Shown: positions 1 to 12,870 of the stretch, one piece after another
How the letters are laid out: every line of letters starts with the position of its first letter
Position numbering within the stretch: the first letter of the stretch is position 1
From: Himantopus leucocephalus
Lineage: Eukaryota > Chordata > Aves > Charadriiformes > Recurvirostridae
Assembly: GCA_003993805.1 (NCBI GenBank)
Contig: RSEF01000002.1
Span: forward strand, 97,023,063-97,087,062
Length of the DNA stretch: 64,000 nucleotides
Reading direction: 5' to 3'
Made by a program: the position numbers and the translations under genes
Notes under the pieces: generated by a model
Told to the model about the DNA's origin: nothing
The model's database searches: none
What the model saw: only the letters and a program-made list of their open reading frames with translations

Positions 1-1095
1 ACCTTCTAGACTCCACGTAGATGTCTCTGATTCTATGTTTATTCCAGCAACTTTATTCTGCTTATTTATAATTAGTTGTGCTGCTGAAGGAGGTTGTCAA
101 ATGTTAACAAACCAGTTTGGTTTGTACTTTGATTCTGCTTTCTCTGGCTTCTGCCAGACCTCTCACACCTCTCAACCCTTTCTTAGTATGCCTAATATTG
201 CTATTGCAGCCTTTCAATGTGCTTGTATGAAGGGGTTCTCCTCTTGCATGGGCTTCTCCTAGGGAACTTTTCCTAGCTGGGCTGTTCCAGCAGTATTATG
301 TAAAGTAGTCCCGGGATCAAGTGGGAGAATCTGTCAGAGGTGTTTCATTGAGCCCAGAATTGTTTGGGCTTCTTAATGTGTAACAGGACTTGATTTAAAT
401 ATCCATGGAGGTGTTTAAGCCTGTCTTGGGATTGGGACCCAGAATGTCTCTTCTCATTAGCCCTACAGAGGTAGCAGCCACACTGAATGCTCAGTCCCTA
501 GCATTTGGCCAATCCCAACACCATTTTCCTACAACCACCAGTGAGAAGCTAAACAACTCTGGCCTTTCTTCACTGGTGAGCATCATTTGGTAAGTGTATT
601 TCCTACAACTGTAAAGCTTTGCTTAACTTCAGTAGGTCCTGAATAGACTCCATAATCTGAGAGCTGCAATTAGCTTCTTTGCATATCCTGTTCTCCACCT
701 GGCACAAAGGAGAAATTCAAATGTCTTATCTTTGTCTTCTTCTCTTCCCTCTGCTCATTTCAGTGCTTTCCTGTTCCTTTTTCCTTATCACAATACGACC
801 AACATACTTCTTGCCACAGTGCCTACCTTTTGGAACAGCTTAAACTTCTCAACCTCGTAACCTTCCCTTCTTTTTTACAACTTGGAAATTAAATAAACTT
901 GGCAAAAGATAACTATTTTATGTTCTGTACCCTTTTCCTATTCCCCAGATGTGTCAATACTCTCACTTACTCTTTAAACACTTTTTACACCTTTTTTTCT
1001 GATAAGTGCAGTACAGGTTCTGCTTTGCATAGAGTTCTTCCAAGTGATTTAGGAGGAAGTTTGTATTAAAGATACTAGGTAAAATAAATTGCAAT
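1..1095. other. Unannotated AT-rich sequence
   Basis: Only short open frames occur here (75 codons from 35, 62 codons from 405). They show no domain, no splice context and no biased composition, so I do not call them genes. Nothing else is visible. Confidence 0.6.
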
Positions 1096-1112
1096 NCCCC
1101 CCCCCCCCCCCC
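1096..1112. repeat. Single N followed by a run of 16 C
   Basis: One N at 1096 is followed directly by 16 consecutive C. It looks like a sequence join or an unresolved homopolymer, so the true length of the C run is unknown. Confidence 0.8.
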
Positions 1113-1155
1113 GATCTTTCACTAAAAGTTAAAGTAATGATAAAAAAGTACTGAA

Positions 1156-1260
1156 GAGCAGTTATTGATGGTTCAGTCACAGAACTGAGGTTCTCCAGAG
1201 ACCTATGTTGAGTCCATTTTTATTCAATATGTTAATCAATAGTTTGGTTTTCACAACAGG
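1156..1260 (+). mobile_element. Degraded CR1 reverse-transcriptase fragment (probable)
   Basis: The segment beginning GTTATTGATGGTTCAGTCAC and the following TTGAGTCCATTTTTATTCAA resemble, in order, the part of CR1 ORF2 that runs from the ISGTESSWRP-type motif to the LFNIFIND-type motif of the reverse transcriptase. In the plus frame the second part reads LSPFLFNMLIN. It is old, short and without a recognisable 3' end. The call rests on similarity to recalled avian CR1 sequence and could be chance over this length. Confidence 0.5.
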
Positions 1261-4200
1261 GAATAAGGTTCTCACATAAAAAATATTTAGCTGAGGGGTT
1301 GTGGATGTGTTTAAAGACAAGCATAAAATTTGGAAAAGTCTGAGCAAATTGAAAAATCAAATATGAGACCCCTCTAGTTTTCAGGTAGGAAGGTTTTATA
1401 CCTAAGTAGGCATCATCAGCTGTGCAAGCACATAACATAGAGTAGCTGGCTTTTCTGTAGGAAATGCTGTGACAGACACTGAAATACAGGAACAGTGTCA
1501 CAGGGCTGCAAGCACCATATTGAGAGAAGGCAAACAGCATTATAACTGCAAGATGCGCGAAGTGATCCTTTTACTTCTTTGAGAAAACGTAAGGTCCTGA
1601 GCATTATGATCATCTTTGGACGCTACACTGAAGAAAGATGAAGGTCAATTACATTAAGTAGAAAGGGCAGAGACAAGAACGATGAGGCAAGAAAACAAGC
1701 TGAAAAGGGAAGGCTGAAGCAATCAGGGTTGTTTAAGCTGAAGGAGAGAAGATGGAAGAAACGTAACAATAAGATGAGGTAAGCAAAATGTTACTGTAAA
1801 GAGAAGAGGTCAAATTGCTGTCCACGTGGATGGGATAAAAGAAAATAGGTTTTTACTGTTCCAAAACATCATCTCTGATTTCCAGCATGACAGTAAGGAA
1901 GCCATGGAAATGATTTGGTGGAAGTTATAGTGTCTACATAGACCTGTATGAAAGCTGGATCTTGAGGGCCCCTACTATTCCAGTCTCTGCACTGAGACAA
2001 TCAGTCCTATCAATGTGGTTGCCACGTTTGCCTAACCTGTTCTGGGAGATCTCTCTATATCCCCAGGCTGTCTATTCTAGGTCTTCATTAGTCTTCCCTT
2101 TAGGTGCCATGCTTAATGTCTTGCCTTTATCAGTGATGAAAAAAGAAGTTTTATGTATTTTGTAAGCAGCAATCCTTATCTACCTCAGCAAAATATTGTC
2201 CTTTTGCCTCACATGAGGTTCCTTAAAAGCAGATGAGATAGCTGCAGTAGATACTACCATGGATAGGGAGTTGACCTGTAGGTATCTGCTTAAGTTTCTT
2301 CCAATCCACTTGTTCAGGTTTTCTGGATTTGCCAGCAATACACCTGCATGATGGTAGAGGAGGGTAAGATGCACTTGTACTAAGGACAGAGGCCCACAGG
2401 AAACCAAAGATGGATTTGAAGTTCAGACAACTGAAGACAAACTACCTTCATATTTCCTGTGGATTTCAGCTGGCAAGTATTTATGCTGAGTCCTGGGTGG
2501 GATTGGGCAGCCTGTGCTGATATCCAAGCTGTTTTGAGAAACACGTTCCTGGCTTTTCCAGATTGCCTCCACAGAAGCTGCAAGAATATCCTTGGATTCC
2601 AGGATTGTGATGTATCTGTTGGAGAGTTTTGGTATAAAGATATTGTAATACAAAGAGCTGTCTTGGCCATCCAGAGCCTGGTCTGCTTGCTGTGACTTTC
2701 AGCGTGAGAACTGTACTCCCTGTGAAATTTTTATATATTAGATCAGGAAGAAATTTCACATGAAACAACATTCTTCTGTGTAATTAAAAAAAATAAAAAA
2801 TGTATTAACTTTACTTGTCCTTAACTTCTTTGTGAGTGTCCTGTGAGTCCCAGGGCCATGTCTTTTAGAGGAATTACATTATCTGAAATGATCTGTCAGT
2901 ATGCTTATTGAACCATATGAGTGAATCTGCAATACTAGCATGTCCTGAGGGCCTGATGAGGTTGACTGGTACTCTTCCAGTCAGGGACACTCACATATCT
3001 TGGTGAGCAGCTATATGTATATCAAGTTTTATCTTCCAATCAATATTTGCAGTGTAGGAAACGTGCATTCGTGCGTTTAGTATGGACCCTTATGACTACG
3101 TGAGAACATGTCTTAAAAGATCTTGCAGAATGTGAAAGGAAGACAAGTGATGTACCTCTGTCAATCCTGCCAAACAAGTAATTTGATATTGCTATGGTGG
3201 AGGCTTTTTTCTGGTTAAGATCCAGTTTTTGCAGGGTGTAGTTTATGCAATATGTATAGTATATGGGTATATTTCAGAATTAAAACTGGAACAATTTATG
3301 CTCATGCGTAACTTTCCTCACTTTGTGCATAGAAATCTTTGATGACTGCTCAGGTGGATAAACTAAAGGATGTGCCTGAGTGCTTGAGGTATAACAGCCT
3401 CAGTTATTATCATTCTTTGGAAAATGAAACAAGGCCACAAAGAGGTCTTGTATAAATTAAAAAAGAAGCAAAATGAAAAAGTAAATAAGTCAGGAAAAAT
3501 AATTAGCTGACATACGTTAATTTTTTAAAAATACTTGTTTGTGGAACAAAGTGTAATTAAGCCCTTAGTGAGCATATGGTATGCAAATACTAATGCAGTT
3601 TATTAGTATGTATTCAGCAGAATATTTGGGCAGATCATTCACATATACATATAAAAGCAAGCTGAAAACTAGAATGTGAGAATGAGAGCGGTCTAGGAAT
3701 GATGAATGTTCATTCTACTGATATTTTTGGTTTTGAAGGAATCCAGCAAAATATAACCTCTGTAAGGGACACAAACCAATTTCACTTTTTAATGAGGGTG
3801 TAGGTCTAAGATGAGGGGAGGGTGAAACTAGCTGTGTTAAGCTAATTAAACCTCTCTCTTTTTTTGTAATTTTCTAACACCAAGTACTGAATTAGCTGTA
3901 ACCACTTGTAACAGTTCTGGCTCCAGTTTTCAGTACTGTGTACACCCAGTCATGCTGGAACAGTTCCCCTCTCTCTACTTCTGCCTTTTAAGAGAGAGTC
4001 CTTTTGAAAATTTTGTTCCGAGACCTGACTTACTGCTTTCAGAGAGAGAGTTTGAAGAGCTCTAAAATCTGCACACACAATTTATTTAACATTGTGGTCA
4101 AATTAGCATTAATTAAAGCAAGAGAATTTAAAAATCAGTAGTAACTCACAAAGCTAATGTAATCATAATGTATTCTTCCAAAACTGGGATGGAATATGGT

Positions 4201-5799
4201 GAAAAACGCAGTCAGTCATTGCATTATCTGGTCAAGACTTCCTAACATGAGCTTCTCGTGACATTTTTTGTTGTGCAGAACTAGTGAGATGGGATGAGGG
4301 AAAGACAGAACAGCAAAATATGAATTTGTACTTGTGTAGTGCAGTGGTATTTGGAGGGGAAGGAGCAGCGCCTCTGACTTCATGGTAACCTTCTTTCCTT
4401 ACAGCTGTGCTGTCCCTGGGGCCAGTCAGAGAGCATAAATGTAAGCACATAACGCATCTGTGCAAGATCTTCATCTCAGATCACAGGAGGGGATCAATTC
4501 CACTACTGTTTTTTGCAGCAGAAAGCACAGCAGAGCCCCAAACTAGTAGGATAGTAGGAATCTGCTGAAGTATTTATTAACAACAAATCTCATCCTAAAG
4601 CAAACGTTATAGATCCATACAAAGAAGAATGTCTACTGCATCTATACTGCTTTAAAAAAAAAGTCCATCTGATGGACCAGTTGTGGTAAATGCATTTCTC
4701 TTGACAATAATACAGCTATAGTAACACATACAAGATGAAAACCTGGCATGATGTGTTAGTATATGAAATAGGCAAGTTGTCATTACATTTATGAGATGCT
4801 CTTGGAACATTATTGTAATTGACTGACCATGTGTATATTAACTATTTTGTTATTGTACATTTATATTTTGTGTTTCTTCCATAACCTTCACTAGGGAATA
4901 TTCTATTTTGAGGGAAGATACATTTAAAATTGAATTAATAGGAAGCCCCATCTTAAAGTGGTAGTAGTGTGTGAAATGAGACTGCAGAACAAAGATTAAA
5001 GCAGCAAAACAACTGCTGAATATTGTTACAATATGGTTTCAAATAGTGGGAAAGTGAGGAATGGTTTCTCAATAGCTTTAAATGGTAAAATATTTCCATA
5101 GACTGATGAAGACAAAAATTATTTGTTTTATTGCTGCAATTCTAGCACTTAAATAGTTGACAAATATTCATCGCAGAGCATTAGTGGAACTCCAGCAAAA
5201 CAGAAAGGTAGTTTAAGACAGGGAATTATGCCATACCTTGCTTTCACCTCAGCTGATACAAAATTCACCGATGGTGAGAGCATTTCTGATTCCGCTGATA
5301 CAAAACACATTTCAGCTAATGGAATTACTCTCGATTTACCAGCAGGATAAGGTCTTCTTGCCCTTAAGTCGTATAAATTGCACCTGAGAAGTTCCAGACA
5401 TTGTACGCCTTCAGATATTAAAAAAAACCCTTTTTCTTGTGTAAGAGCCTACAGCACTGAAAGTCATATTTTGCAGGTGAGAAGACAATAATTTATTTTA
5501 GTGCATGAAGACATGTCTTGGTTGCTTTGAAAGGAACAGCTACACTTAAGACTCTTACGCTTGACTTTGATGTGTTCCCACTGCAGGACACTTTTCAGCT
5601 TTGCAGTTGCCTTTCTGGTCTTTCACTCTGTCTCTGTACGCAGTTTCTTGAGCAAATTAAAGCTGTCTGGCCCACCATCTTTAATTATAAAGTGTAGTCT
5701 ATCTTTTATATGAAAAAACCCAACTATTTTATAAATTAAAGATTGACTTTAAAGATTACATTGCAGTTTGGATGGCATTCAGTTTTAAGAAAAAAAATA
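1261..5799. other. Unannotated AT-rich sequence
   Basis: No gene, repeat family or RNA is recognised. Several overlapping open frames of 75-96 codons at 2180-2771 lie on both strands; none resembles a known domain. A 12-base word (GCTGATACAAAA) recurs at 5252 and 5294 without wider similarity. Confidence 0.5.
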
Positions 5800-5906
5800 A
5801 TCTTACTCCTGCTATAACATTTCATATAAAATGAAGTATTTCGGGTTTTTGGTGNGAAAAAAAAAAATCTTACTCCTGCTATAACATTTCATATAAAATG
5901 AAGTAT
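5800..5906. repeat. False tandem duplication around a single N
   Basis: Forty bases at 5800-5839 are repeated identically at 5867-5906, offset 67, with a single N at 5855 between the copies. The second copy is preceded by an A run, as is the first. Exact duplication either side of an N is typical of two contig ends that overlap but were not merged. Confidence 0.85.
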
Positions 5907-6195
5907 ATCCTGTCTTTACCATAACTGAGGTAATTCTGCAAACTATGATTTCTACTAACTTTTTTATATGCTTAATTGAAAGTAACTATATTCGCCTATA
6001 TTCAATTCATGTTGTCCTCTCAACTGAGATTTTTATTAGATAGTGAAGATATACAAACAGAAAATTGGTTTAATTAAATATTCTCTGTAGATCATTAATT
6101 TTTAGGATAAGCCCTGTGTACATCACAAAATATAGTTGTGTTCAGACAGAATATATGAGCCTCACCTTTTTTTCATTTAAGTCCTCCATGGACTC

Positions 6196-6225
6196 ATGGA
6201 GTTGATAATCATGAAGTTGATAATC
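6196..6225. repeat. Two-copy 15-bp tandem repeat
   Basis: The unit ATGGAGTTGATAATC is followed directly by ATGAAGTTGATAATC, with one difference. No N is near, so this is probably a real small duplication. Confidence 0.85.
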
Positions 6226-6845
6226 AAGCTTGAAATTTATATTTTTAATTCCATTTTATAGAAATTCATGTGAAATATACATACTTTTCAGTGGAATGGA
6301 TATTTCTCAGATATCACACGAGTGAAATCTGAACTGTGGCTGACATGTTTCTGGATTAATTGGTGGAGAGTGTGCATATATATCACATGTTTAGAAAAAG
6401 TTACTGTTATATTAAGAATCCATTACTGTTTTTATCGGTAGTCAAAAGAATCCAAGATTGTTTCTATTGGCAGAGAATAGGATGGCAAAATAAGAGATTC
6501 AGGATGTTGCCATTCAACAGCACTAGCTGACACATAAAAAAAAAGAAAAACAAAAACAAAGAAAAACCCACCACACCAGAATGTTAAGTTATTATTTCAT
6601 TACAGTATTTTGGAACACTTTCCATACTTCATAAATGTCATTGTAAACCCCAGTATTTTACCACAGCTGTAATAGTTAAAGGGCACAGGCAGAATAAGAT
6701 TTGTAAATAGAAGCAATATATTTTAAGGCTGGTTGGGATGATTAGGAAAAGTTGGTCAAACTGTCAAGTGTACAAGACCTTGAGGTTTGTCTTCAAGGCC
6801 TGAAGAAGATATGAGCCTGAAAACTTGTCTAATTACACACACAGA

Positions 6846-7020
6846 ATCACACACAGAATTTTCAGAGTTGGAAGGGACNNNNNNNNNNNNNNNNNNNNNN
6901 NNNNNNNNNNNNNNNNNNNNNNNNNNNNNNNNNNNNNNNNNNNNNNNNNNNNNNNNNNNNNNNNNNNNNNNNNNNNNNGTTACAGGCCTCCAACTAGACT
7001 CTGTGCCGCTGATCACAACC
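6846..7020 (-). mobile_element. CR1 LINE fragment interrupted by an assembly gap
   Basis: On the plus strand 6846-6878 reads as the reverse complement of a CR1 3' end (AGAATCACACACAGAATTTT then AGTTGGAAGGGAC). After the gap, 6979-7020 is the reverse complement of the ORF2 reverse-transcriptase region. Translated on the minus strand it gives VISGTESSWRPV, the residues just before the SGVPQGS-type motif of CR1 reverse transcriptases. Both pieces have the same orientation with the 3' end at the left, so this is one minus-strand element. In an intact CR1 these points lie roughly a kilobase or more apart, so either the gap hides much more than 100 bases or the element has an internal deletion. Confidence 0.88.
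6879..6978. other. Assembly gap of 100 N
   Basis: Exactly 100 N, the usual placeholder for a gap of unknown size. It lies inside a CR1 element, which is a common reason for assembly failure. Confidence 0.98.
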
Positions 7021-8389
7021 CAATTTTTCCAGCTATATCAGTTAGTCAAAGAAAACATATCACACATCCCAATAAGCCTGTTCTGGCCTACTGTGAATAG
7101 TGAGCTTTTTTATTTTGCTTTTGTTACTCTTCATTATTTATAGTGCTATTTTTGTAAAGAAAAGCAAAAATGAACAGGGAGAAGCAGCATCTTGTTAAAC
7201 TAGTTGATATAGCTGGGGAAAAAGCAAACTGAGCAGATTTCAGACACTCCCCTACTTCTGCAGGAGGAGAGATACACCCTTGTGTGGTGCCCTTGACCAG
7301 CCTGCAGTTGCATAGGAACCGGAGAGTCACAAATCCACCTTTACAGGCAGTGACATTTTCTGTGGCAGGTAGCACAAGCATGGGAAAGGGTAACTCCCCT
7401 GTGGTGCCGCAATGAACTCTTTAACCTGCACCAAGGTTTGTGACATATACAAGTGTGGAGGTCATTGCTGACTGTCAGATGAAATGGGAACTCAGTGAGG
7501 CTCCACTAATACTCACTAATTTTGCTCGGTTCATTTCTGACTGGTCCTACTAAAATTGTCATAGGGCGCACGTAAGGAGAAAACAAGGGCTACTAGTTGC
7601 TGTCTTTGGTGGAGGAACTGAAAGAGAAATTGTGACAAAGCGAACCTTTCTTGCTATTTGCTTTCCCCTACATACCTCTGATCTCAGTGGTTTGGCAGAT
7701 CTACATGGTCAAGAGGTCTCCTCCATCCTGGAAATAACCGTGTTTTAAGAGCACCCTTTTATAACACAAGTTGTCTGATTTATGTATGTCTCACAATGCA
7801 TCTGGGGTATCTTACTGCTATGTACACCAATTACAATTACCCAAAACCTCAGTGTATGCAACATGTGGTCTGGAGGGATTGCATCAGGACTGGATGAAGC
7901 ACAGGCAATGTTAAAGCTGAACACAGTAATGGAGATGATATGTATTTCATGCTTTTCAACCAGAGTGCAAACATGTATAAAGTTCAGATGCTACAGGCTG
8001 AAAAGCACTTAGAGTACTAACCCAACATTTCTGCTAAGTGTTATGTTTGATTTTAAATAGACAACAAGCCTTAAGGAATATGATTCCTTAGAGTAAGCTA
8101 GATTTATATGTGACCTTTATACAATATCCTTATAGCTTTGTAGAAAGATTAAAGGCAGAGGAGTAAAGCCAAAGACTAAAGGGACAGTATTAAAAATATA
8201 GGGGAATGTTTTCGTGCATGATGACCATTTTGAAGAAGTGCGGCTAGAAAACATCCAAGAGAGGCAAATCTCAGCAGTTTGCAGAAGTAAATTTTCTCCA
8301 CAGTCAAAATAACAATGTTTCCTGGAGAAGACTGCAGGAAAATTGCTTATCCAGGTAGGGCCAAAGACATTGAGGCAGACATGGGAAAC
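7021..8389. other. Unannotated sequence
   Basis: Short open frames only (76-85 codons), with no recognised domain or repeat. Confidence 0.5.
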
Positions 8390-8458
8390 ATGGTGTTGCT
8401 CAGACTTGAAGCTCTTCTGCCAANATGGTGTTGCTCAGACTTGAAGCTTTTCTGCCAA
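8390..8458. repeat. False tandem duplication around a single N
   Basis: The 34 bases at 8390-8423 recur at 8425-8458 with one mismatch (GCTCTTCTG versus GCTTTTCTG), separated only by the N at 8424. This is a second unmerged-overlap signature; the mismatch could be a sequencing error or an allelic difference. Confidence 0.88.
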
Positions 8459-11400
8459 TTCCTTCCAGTGCAGAGCACGTAGAGACTCTGGCATCTGCAG
8501 CGGAAGCTGGTATGTAAAATGAAGAATGTAGAAAGCTTACACGCTTCATGGTGAGGGGCCTAAGCCTTCGAGGTATCTCTATGGATGGCTTTGAGTACCA
8601 AACCTGCTGATTATGTACTCTTTGTGGTAGGAAAGACAGGCAGGAATCATCTATAAGTCTCATAGGGATCCTGAAACATTTCAGACATGTTACTCAGTGT
8701 GCTTCTCAAGGTTCAAACAGAGCTACTTTCCAGTTTTGCAACTATTTTACACCAGTAAAAAAATTATTTGAACTCAAGAACTGTGAACCTGGCCCTCCAG
8801 AAAGTTTCTTCTCTTTTTTTCTTTAATGAATAACATACAGTCGAAAAGTAATTCTTTCCCCATGCTTGCTGTGTTTGCATGTGAAACCATGTGGCAACTC
8901 TGAGGTGTTAGGTGACAGTTTATCCATTGGAGGTGGACCTGACACCAACAAACTCATGTAAAATGGACAAACAACAGGTAATACTTGTCATTTGTTAACT
9001 TGATGGGACAGATCTTAATTATAAAGGGTTTGTATCCCATTATTAATTTTCTGAGAAGCTGAATCCTCCTCAAACTTCTCTTTGTACAGAGCAGACTAAA
9101 GAAAACCCATATGTCTGTGGCTTTTTTGACTGTTTAAATAGAGAAAACTGTGCCTTTTTTTTTTCTGCAACACTCCTCTACATTATTTACCTGATTCCAG
9201 GGAATTCCAAGGGCAGGACACATCCTTTAATAAGGCCATGAACTGTATATCACAGCTAAGACTAGTAATAAACTCTAATACAGATGTTATAAAAGCCTTC
9301 TTAAAGCAAGGTTAATAACATGACAATAGTAAACACCCCAGTCAGCATAAAATGAAATGAAACCTTCGGTATTTTAAATGCATGGCTCCTGTGAAAAAGG
9401 ATACCAAGGAAAGACCTTTTGTTCATGAGCTTCTATATATAAAAAAAATCAGTTTTCTGCTTTGTCTCAGTTGAAGGTCATCTGCACATGAGCAAGAGAA
9501 AAATAACTACCATACTTGGCTGCAAAATGCTGGGATTACACAGCAGTGTGTACAATATTGCAAATACAGTGCTTTAATTGAAAACTAATTTTATTTATTA
9601 AATTAGAGGTGTTCCATTAATGGCCAGACATGTGTTGTATTTATTTATATTTATTGCTTTTTGTTTCCCTTTTTTCCTCCTGAAAATAATTTGTATGGTG
9701 TAGAAAATGACAGAAATACCGTTCCTCTACTTCATCCTATGACAGAACTAAAATAATCTTGTAAAAATGTTAACATAGTTAGTTGGCCAGTTTCTGAAGA
9801 AGCACTTTCTGTAGAAGATCACCATTGTGTCCCTCATTCAAAAGGAAGAAACAGAAGGGTATCCAAGTTCAGGATCAAATTTACATTTTGATGGGGTCTT
9901 GCACTGCTGGCTGGAATTAAGGATGCTTTCTGAAATTGGTGCCTCAGTCTCCAATCAGTTTCTTCTATCAGAAGGCATTTCCAGAGGGAGCGCGTGCAGA
10001 ATATTTGAACTAGCGAAACAAAACAAACATAGCAATTTTCAGACAAATAATCACTTCAATTGTTTTCAGCAAAGAGCACGAATTTCTTGCATTCATGAAA
10101 ATTATGAAGAGTATTTGGAAGTTTTCAGCAGCATTTCTCTTCTCTGAGAAGGCAGGAAATAAGGATTATCATGCCATTCGTCAGATAGTAGGCCATCATT
10201 TGCCTGCTATTTCTAAAAGGAGCTAGATCTAGGCTGATTCTGATCAAAATGCAAGAAATCTAATAAAAGATGTAGAATGCAACAGACTATTTTCTTAACC
10301 TTCTGGAATGGGGCTTTTCTACCTCTTTGTTTAAAAATTTTCTCAATTTGCTTGCTGTTGAAAGCTCTGCTGATCACTAAGCTCCTCTCCCCACAAAAAC
10401 CATTACAAGTTTCATGATATTGTAGCACTAACATGTAAAACCTGATTGAGCAGAAGAATGTTCATTTAAAGTAGTTTAAACCTTCATACTGCAAGAGAGT
10501 CAGAAAAGAACAAGTTATATTGAAATCACATGATAAACCTTTCTTCTAAAAGTTAGGAAAGTTTTTAATCTGGTTCTTTGGATTTGTCAAGAAAGTTTCC
10601 TTTTTCACTTCAGATTCTCTTAAAAATATATTACTTTAAAAATATTGTATGTGTTATTGTTTTATTTTACAAAGTACCTTGTTATTCAAAATATAACTGG
10701 GCACTCTGGACATGAAAATTCAGTTAATACTAAAGAATAAAGTGGCTTAACACCACCTGTTATACACTTTTTTACTTGTCCTTCTTAAAACTCATCAACT
10801 ACAGAAGTGTAAACAGCTGTTAGGACATCAAGCTGGTTTGATATAATATTAAATGACAAAATCTCCAACAAAGAATGACTGTATTTTCATAGTGAAAAGC
10901 TAAATAAAAGACGAATAGTAATTTCTTGAAGTAGAAATGTGGCCATTTCCCCCAATACTTCCATTTATGAAGATGTGGTCAGCTTTATTTTTATTTTTTT
11001 AGTTTTACTTTTCTGTTCTACCAGATTTCCTGCTGATAATTGATTACCTTTCTGTGGATTACTGTAACACCTAAGAAACTTCTTATTCTCTTGCATGATT
11101 ACTAGTTTAGAGGATTCACTTCTTCCATCAGCCCTGTTTTCATTTACTAGTCTATACATATTCAGCTCTTGACCAAAGTGACTAACACAATCCCTAGAGG
11201 TACATAGAAGAAAATACTAGATATAAGTTGAAAGGTCATGTTATCTCTGCATGTAGCACTGGTGCTGCTATCTTTGGAAAACTGTCCCCACATCGGCGTC
11301 CAGAGGTCAAACTAGCTGTTGATAACATTGCAAATGCCCACAGAGAAGCCCCAAGCACAATTTAGGAACTTCTTATTCTGTCAGAGAGTTATTTAGGAGG

Positions 11401-11494
11401 TATCAGGTTTAAGCCTATGAGTATTTAAGGGCAACATTGGTAATGGGCTCTTCAGTTCACTCACAGATGCTTAGTATGATTTAATGAGTTGAAA
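8459..11494. other. Unannotated AT-rich sequence
   Basis: A 106-codon plus-strand frame at 9827-10147 overlaps a 70-codon minus-strand frame. Neither has a domain, a signal peptide or coding-like composition. Nothing else is seen. Confidence 0.5.
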
Positions 11495-11514
11495 TGATTC
11501 TATGATTCTATGAA
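11495..11514 (+). repeat. Orphan CR1-type terminal octamer repeat
   Basis: GATTCTATGATTCTATGA is two and a bit copies of the ATTCTATG octamer that ends avian CR1 elements. The sequence upstream lacks the usual CR1 3' block (a GGTCCCTTCCAACC-like word), so it may be the end of a divergent CR1 or a chance microsatellite. Confidence 0.45.
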
Positions 11515-11639
11515 ATGGAAGCCAGAACACCTGAAACTCAGGCTTTGTTTTCAATAAGGTGAGGGTTAATTTCTAGGACAACTGTTCATATATTGTTGCA
11601 GAGACAATCCACATAATTTCAGAGACAAGTCTGCAATAT

Positions 11640-12870
11640 TTTTTAACCTGAAATCCATCTCTGGGTTCAAAAGAATATGTAGTTTTGTGCTGGGCTACAG
11701 CTTTTCTTATGCAGGCAGACCGGGTGACCAGGATCTTGCCTTGTAAAGTAGTCCCTCCAAAGAGATGCTCACTGTTTGTTGCACATCTGTGGTCTCACTC
11801 CAGTTTGTCAATGAGATGTCCTGAACAAGATATTCCACTTGTGTGGATTTCCCCACTCTGGGGTCTGTCAGTATCTGTGTAGGCAGATCAAAATCACTGT
11901 GAACACTTTTGCTGCCAGTTCACATTCCGTCAAGTATCTTTCAAACACCACAACAACCTTCTGCTACCAGGTACGTGTTCCTGCAAATGCACTTCACAAA
12001 TTTGATTTGTAGTTTTCTGTCTATAGCTTCACCTCTGCAGATGTATGTAGTTACCAATTTTGTCACACTGGAGGCCACAAGTCCTCTCACTGTGGGGTTA
12101 GAGATTACAATTACAGAACGTGCTGTAGAAAGCTCTGGACATTACCTTCCAGCCCAGCAGGGTGCCTAAGCAGGTATCCATCCTTGTGCTTTCACAGTAC
12201 ATTAAAGCCAGTCTGTGATGCCAGTCCTGGTGGTGGAAACCCCAGAGAGGTCAAGTGAATGTCTCACACAGCCCTTCATGCACTAACCAATCCTGCAACG
12301 TGTCACCTCAGAGACTGAAGGTGGCATTTAACATCACACCCTCAGGCCCTTTGCACACTTCCTGATATGTTCAACAGCAGCTTGGAGGGACATTAGTTTT
12401 CAATAGCAAACGCTATCATTTTGTCTAGAAGGCATGAAACATAGGTTATTCATCTCCCAGGTAAATAGAAGTTGTTCCCGAGACCTGACTCAGAGATGTG
12501 TGGACTTACCAGCTCTGCTGTGCAGTGCTGTCACAAAGGACTTCTATGCTTACTGCAGGGTTGCTCAGACCTGGTTAGAGTACAGGATATCAGGTGACAA
12601 ACTGGTCAGACCTCAATAAGAGCTCTGGAGACACATTGTGGTGTGCCATGAAGAGGGGAGTGATGCTGTGCTGTAGGCTCTGGGTCCAGAGCCAACACTT
12701 GTCCTTGAGGAGCGTCTACCATCAGCCAGTAAGGAATATTTGCAACGCAGCTTCTCACAGTCACCTTTTGTGGACAGAAGGCATGCATTTTCAGGGCTCT
12801 ACCAGGACATGAAGCGATCCAAAACCCCACGCAAAGCAATGGTGTATCACTTAAGGGTGTCTCCGTAGCC
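11640..12870. other. Unidentified patch of higher GC content
   Basis: Base composition is visibly richer in G and C than on either side and open frames are denser on both strands (65, 86, 61, 72 and 77 codons). On the minus strand a stop-free run of nearly 60 codons ends near 11710 and is preceded at about 11882 by a TTTGATCTGCCTACACAG-like sequence that resembles a splice acceptor. No domain could be recognised. Possible identities are a decayed gene, an exon of a non-coding RNA, or an old endogenous retroviral or DNA-transposon remnant. Confidence 0.3.

Noticed and set aside
6756..7143. 86- to 118-codon frames containing runs of X
   Set aside because: They run through the 100-N gap; only the VISGTESSWRPV part is meaningful, as CR1 reverse transcriptase.
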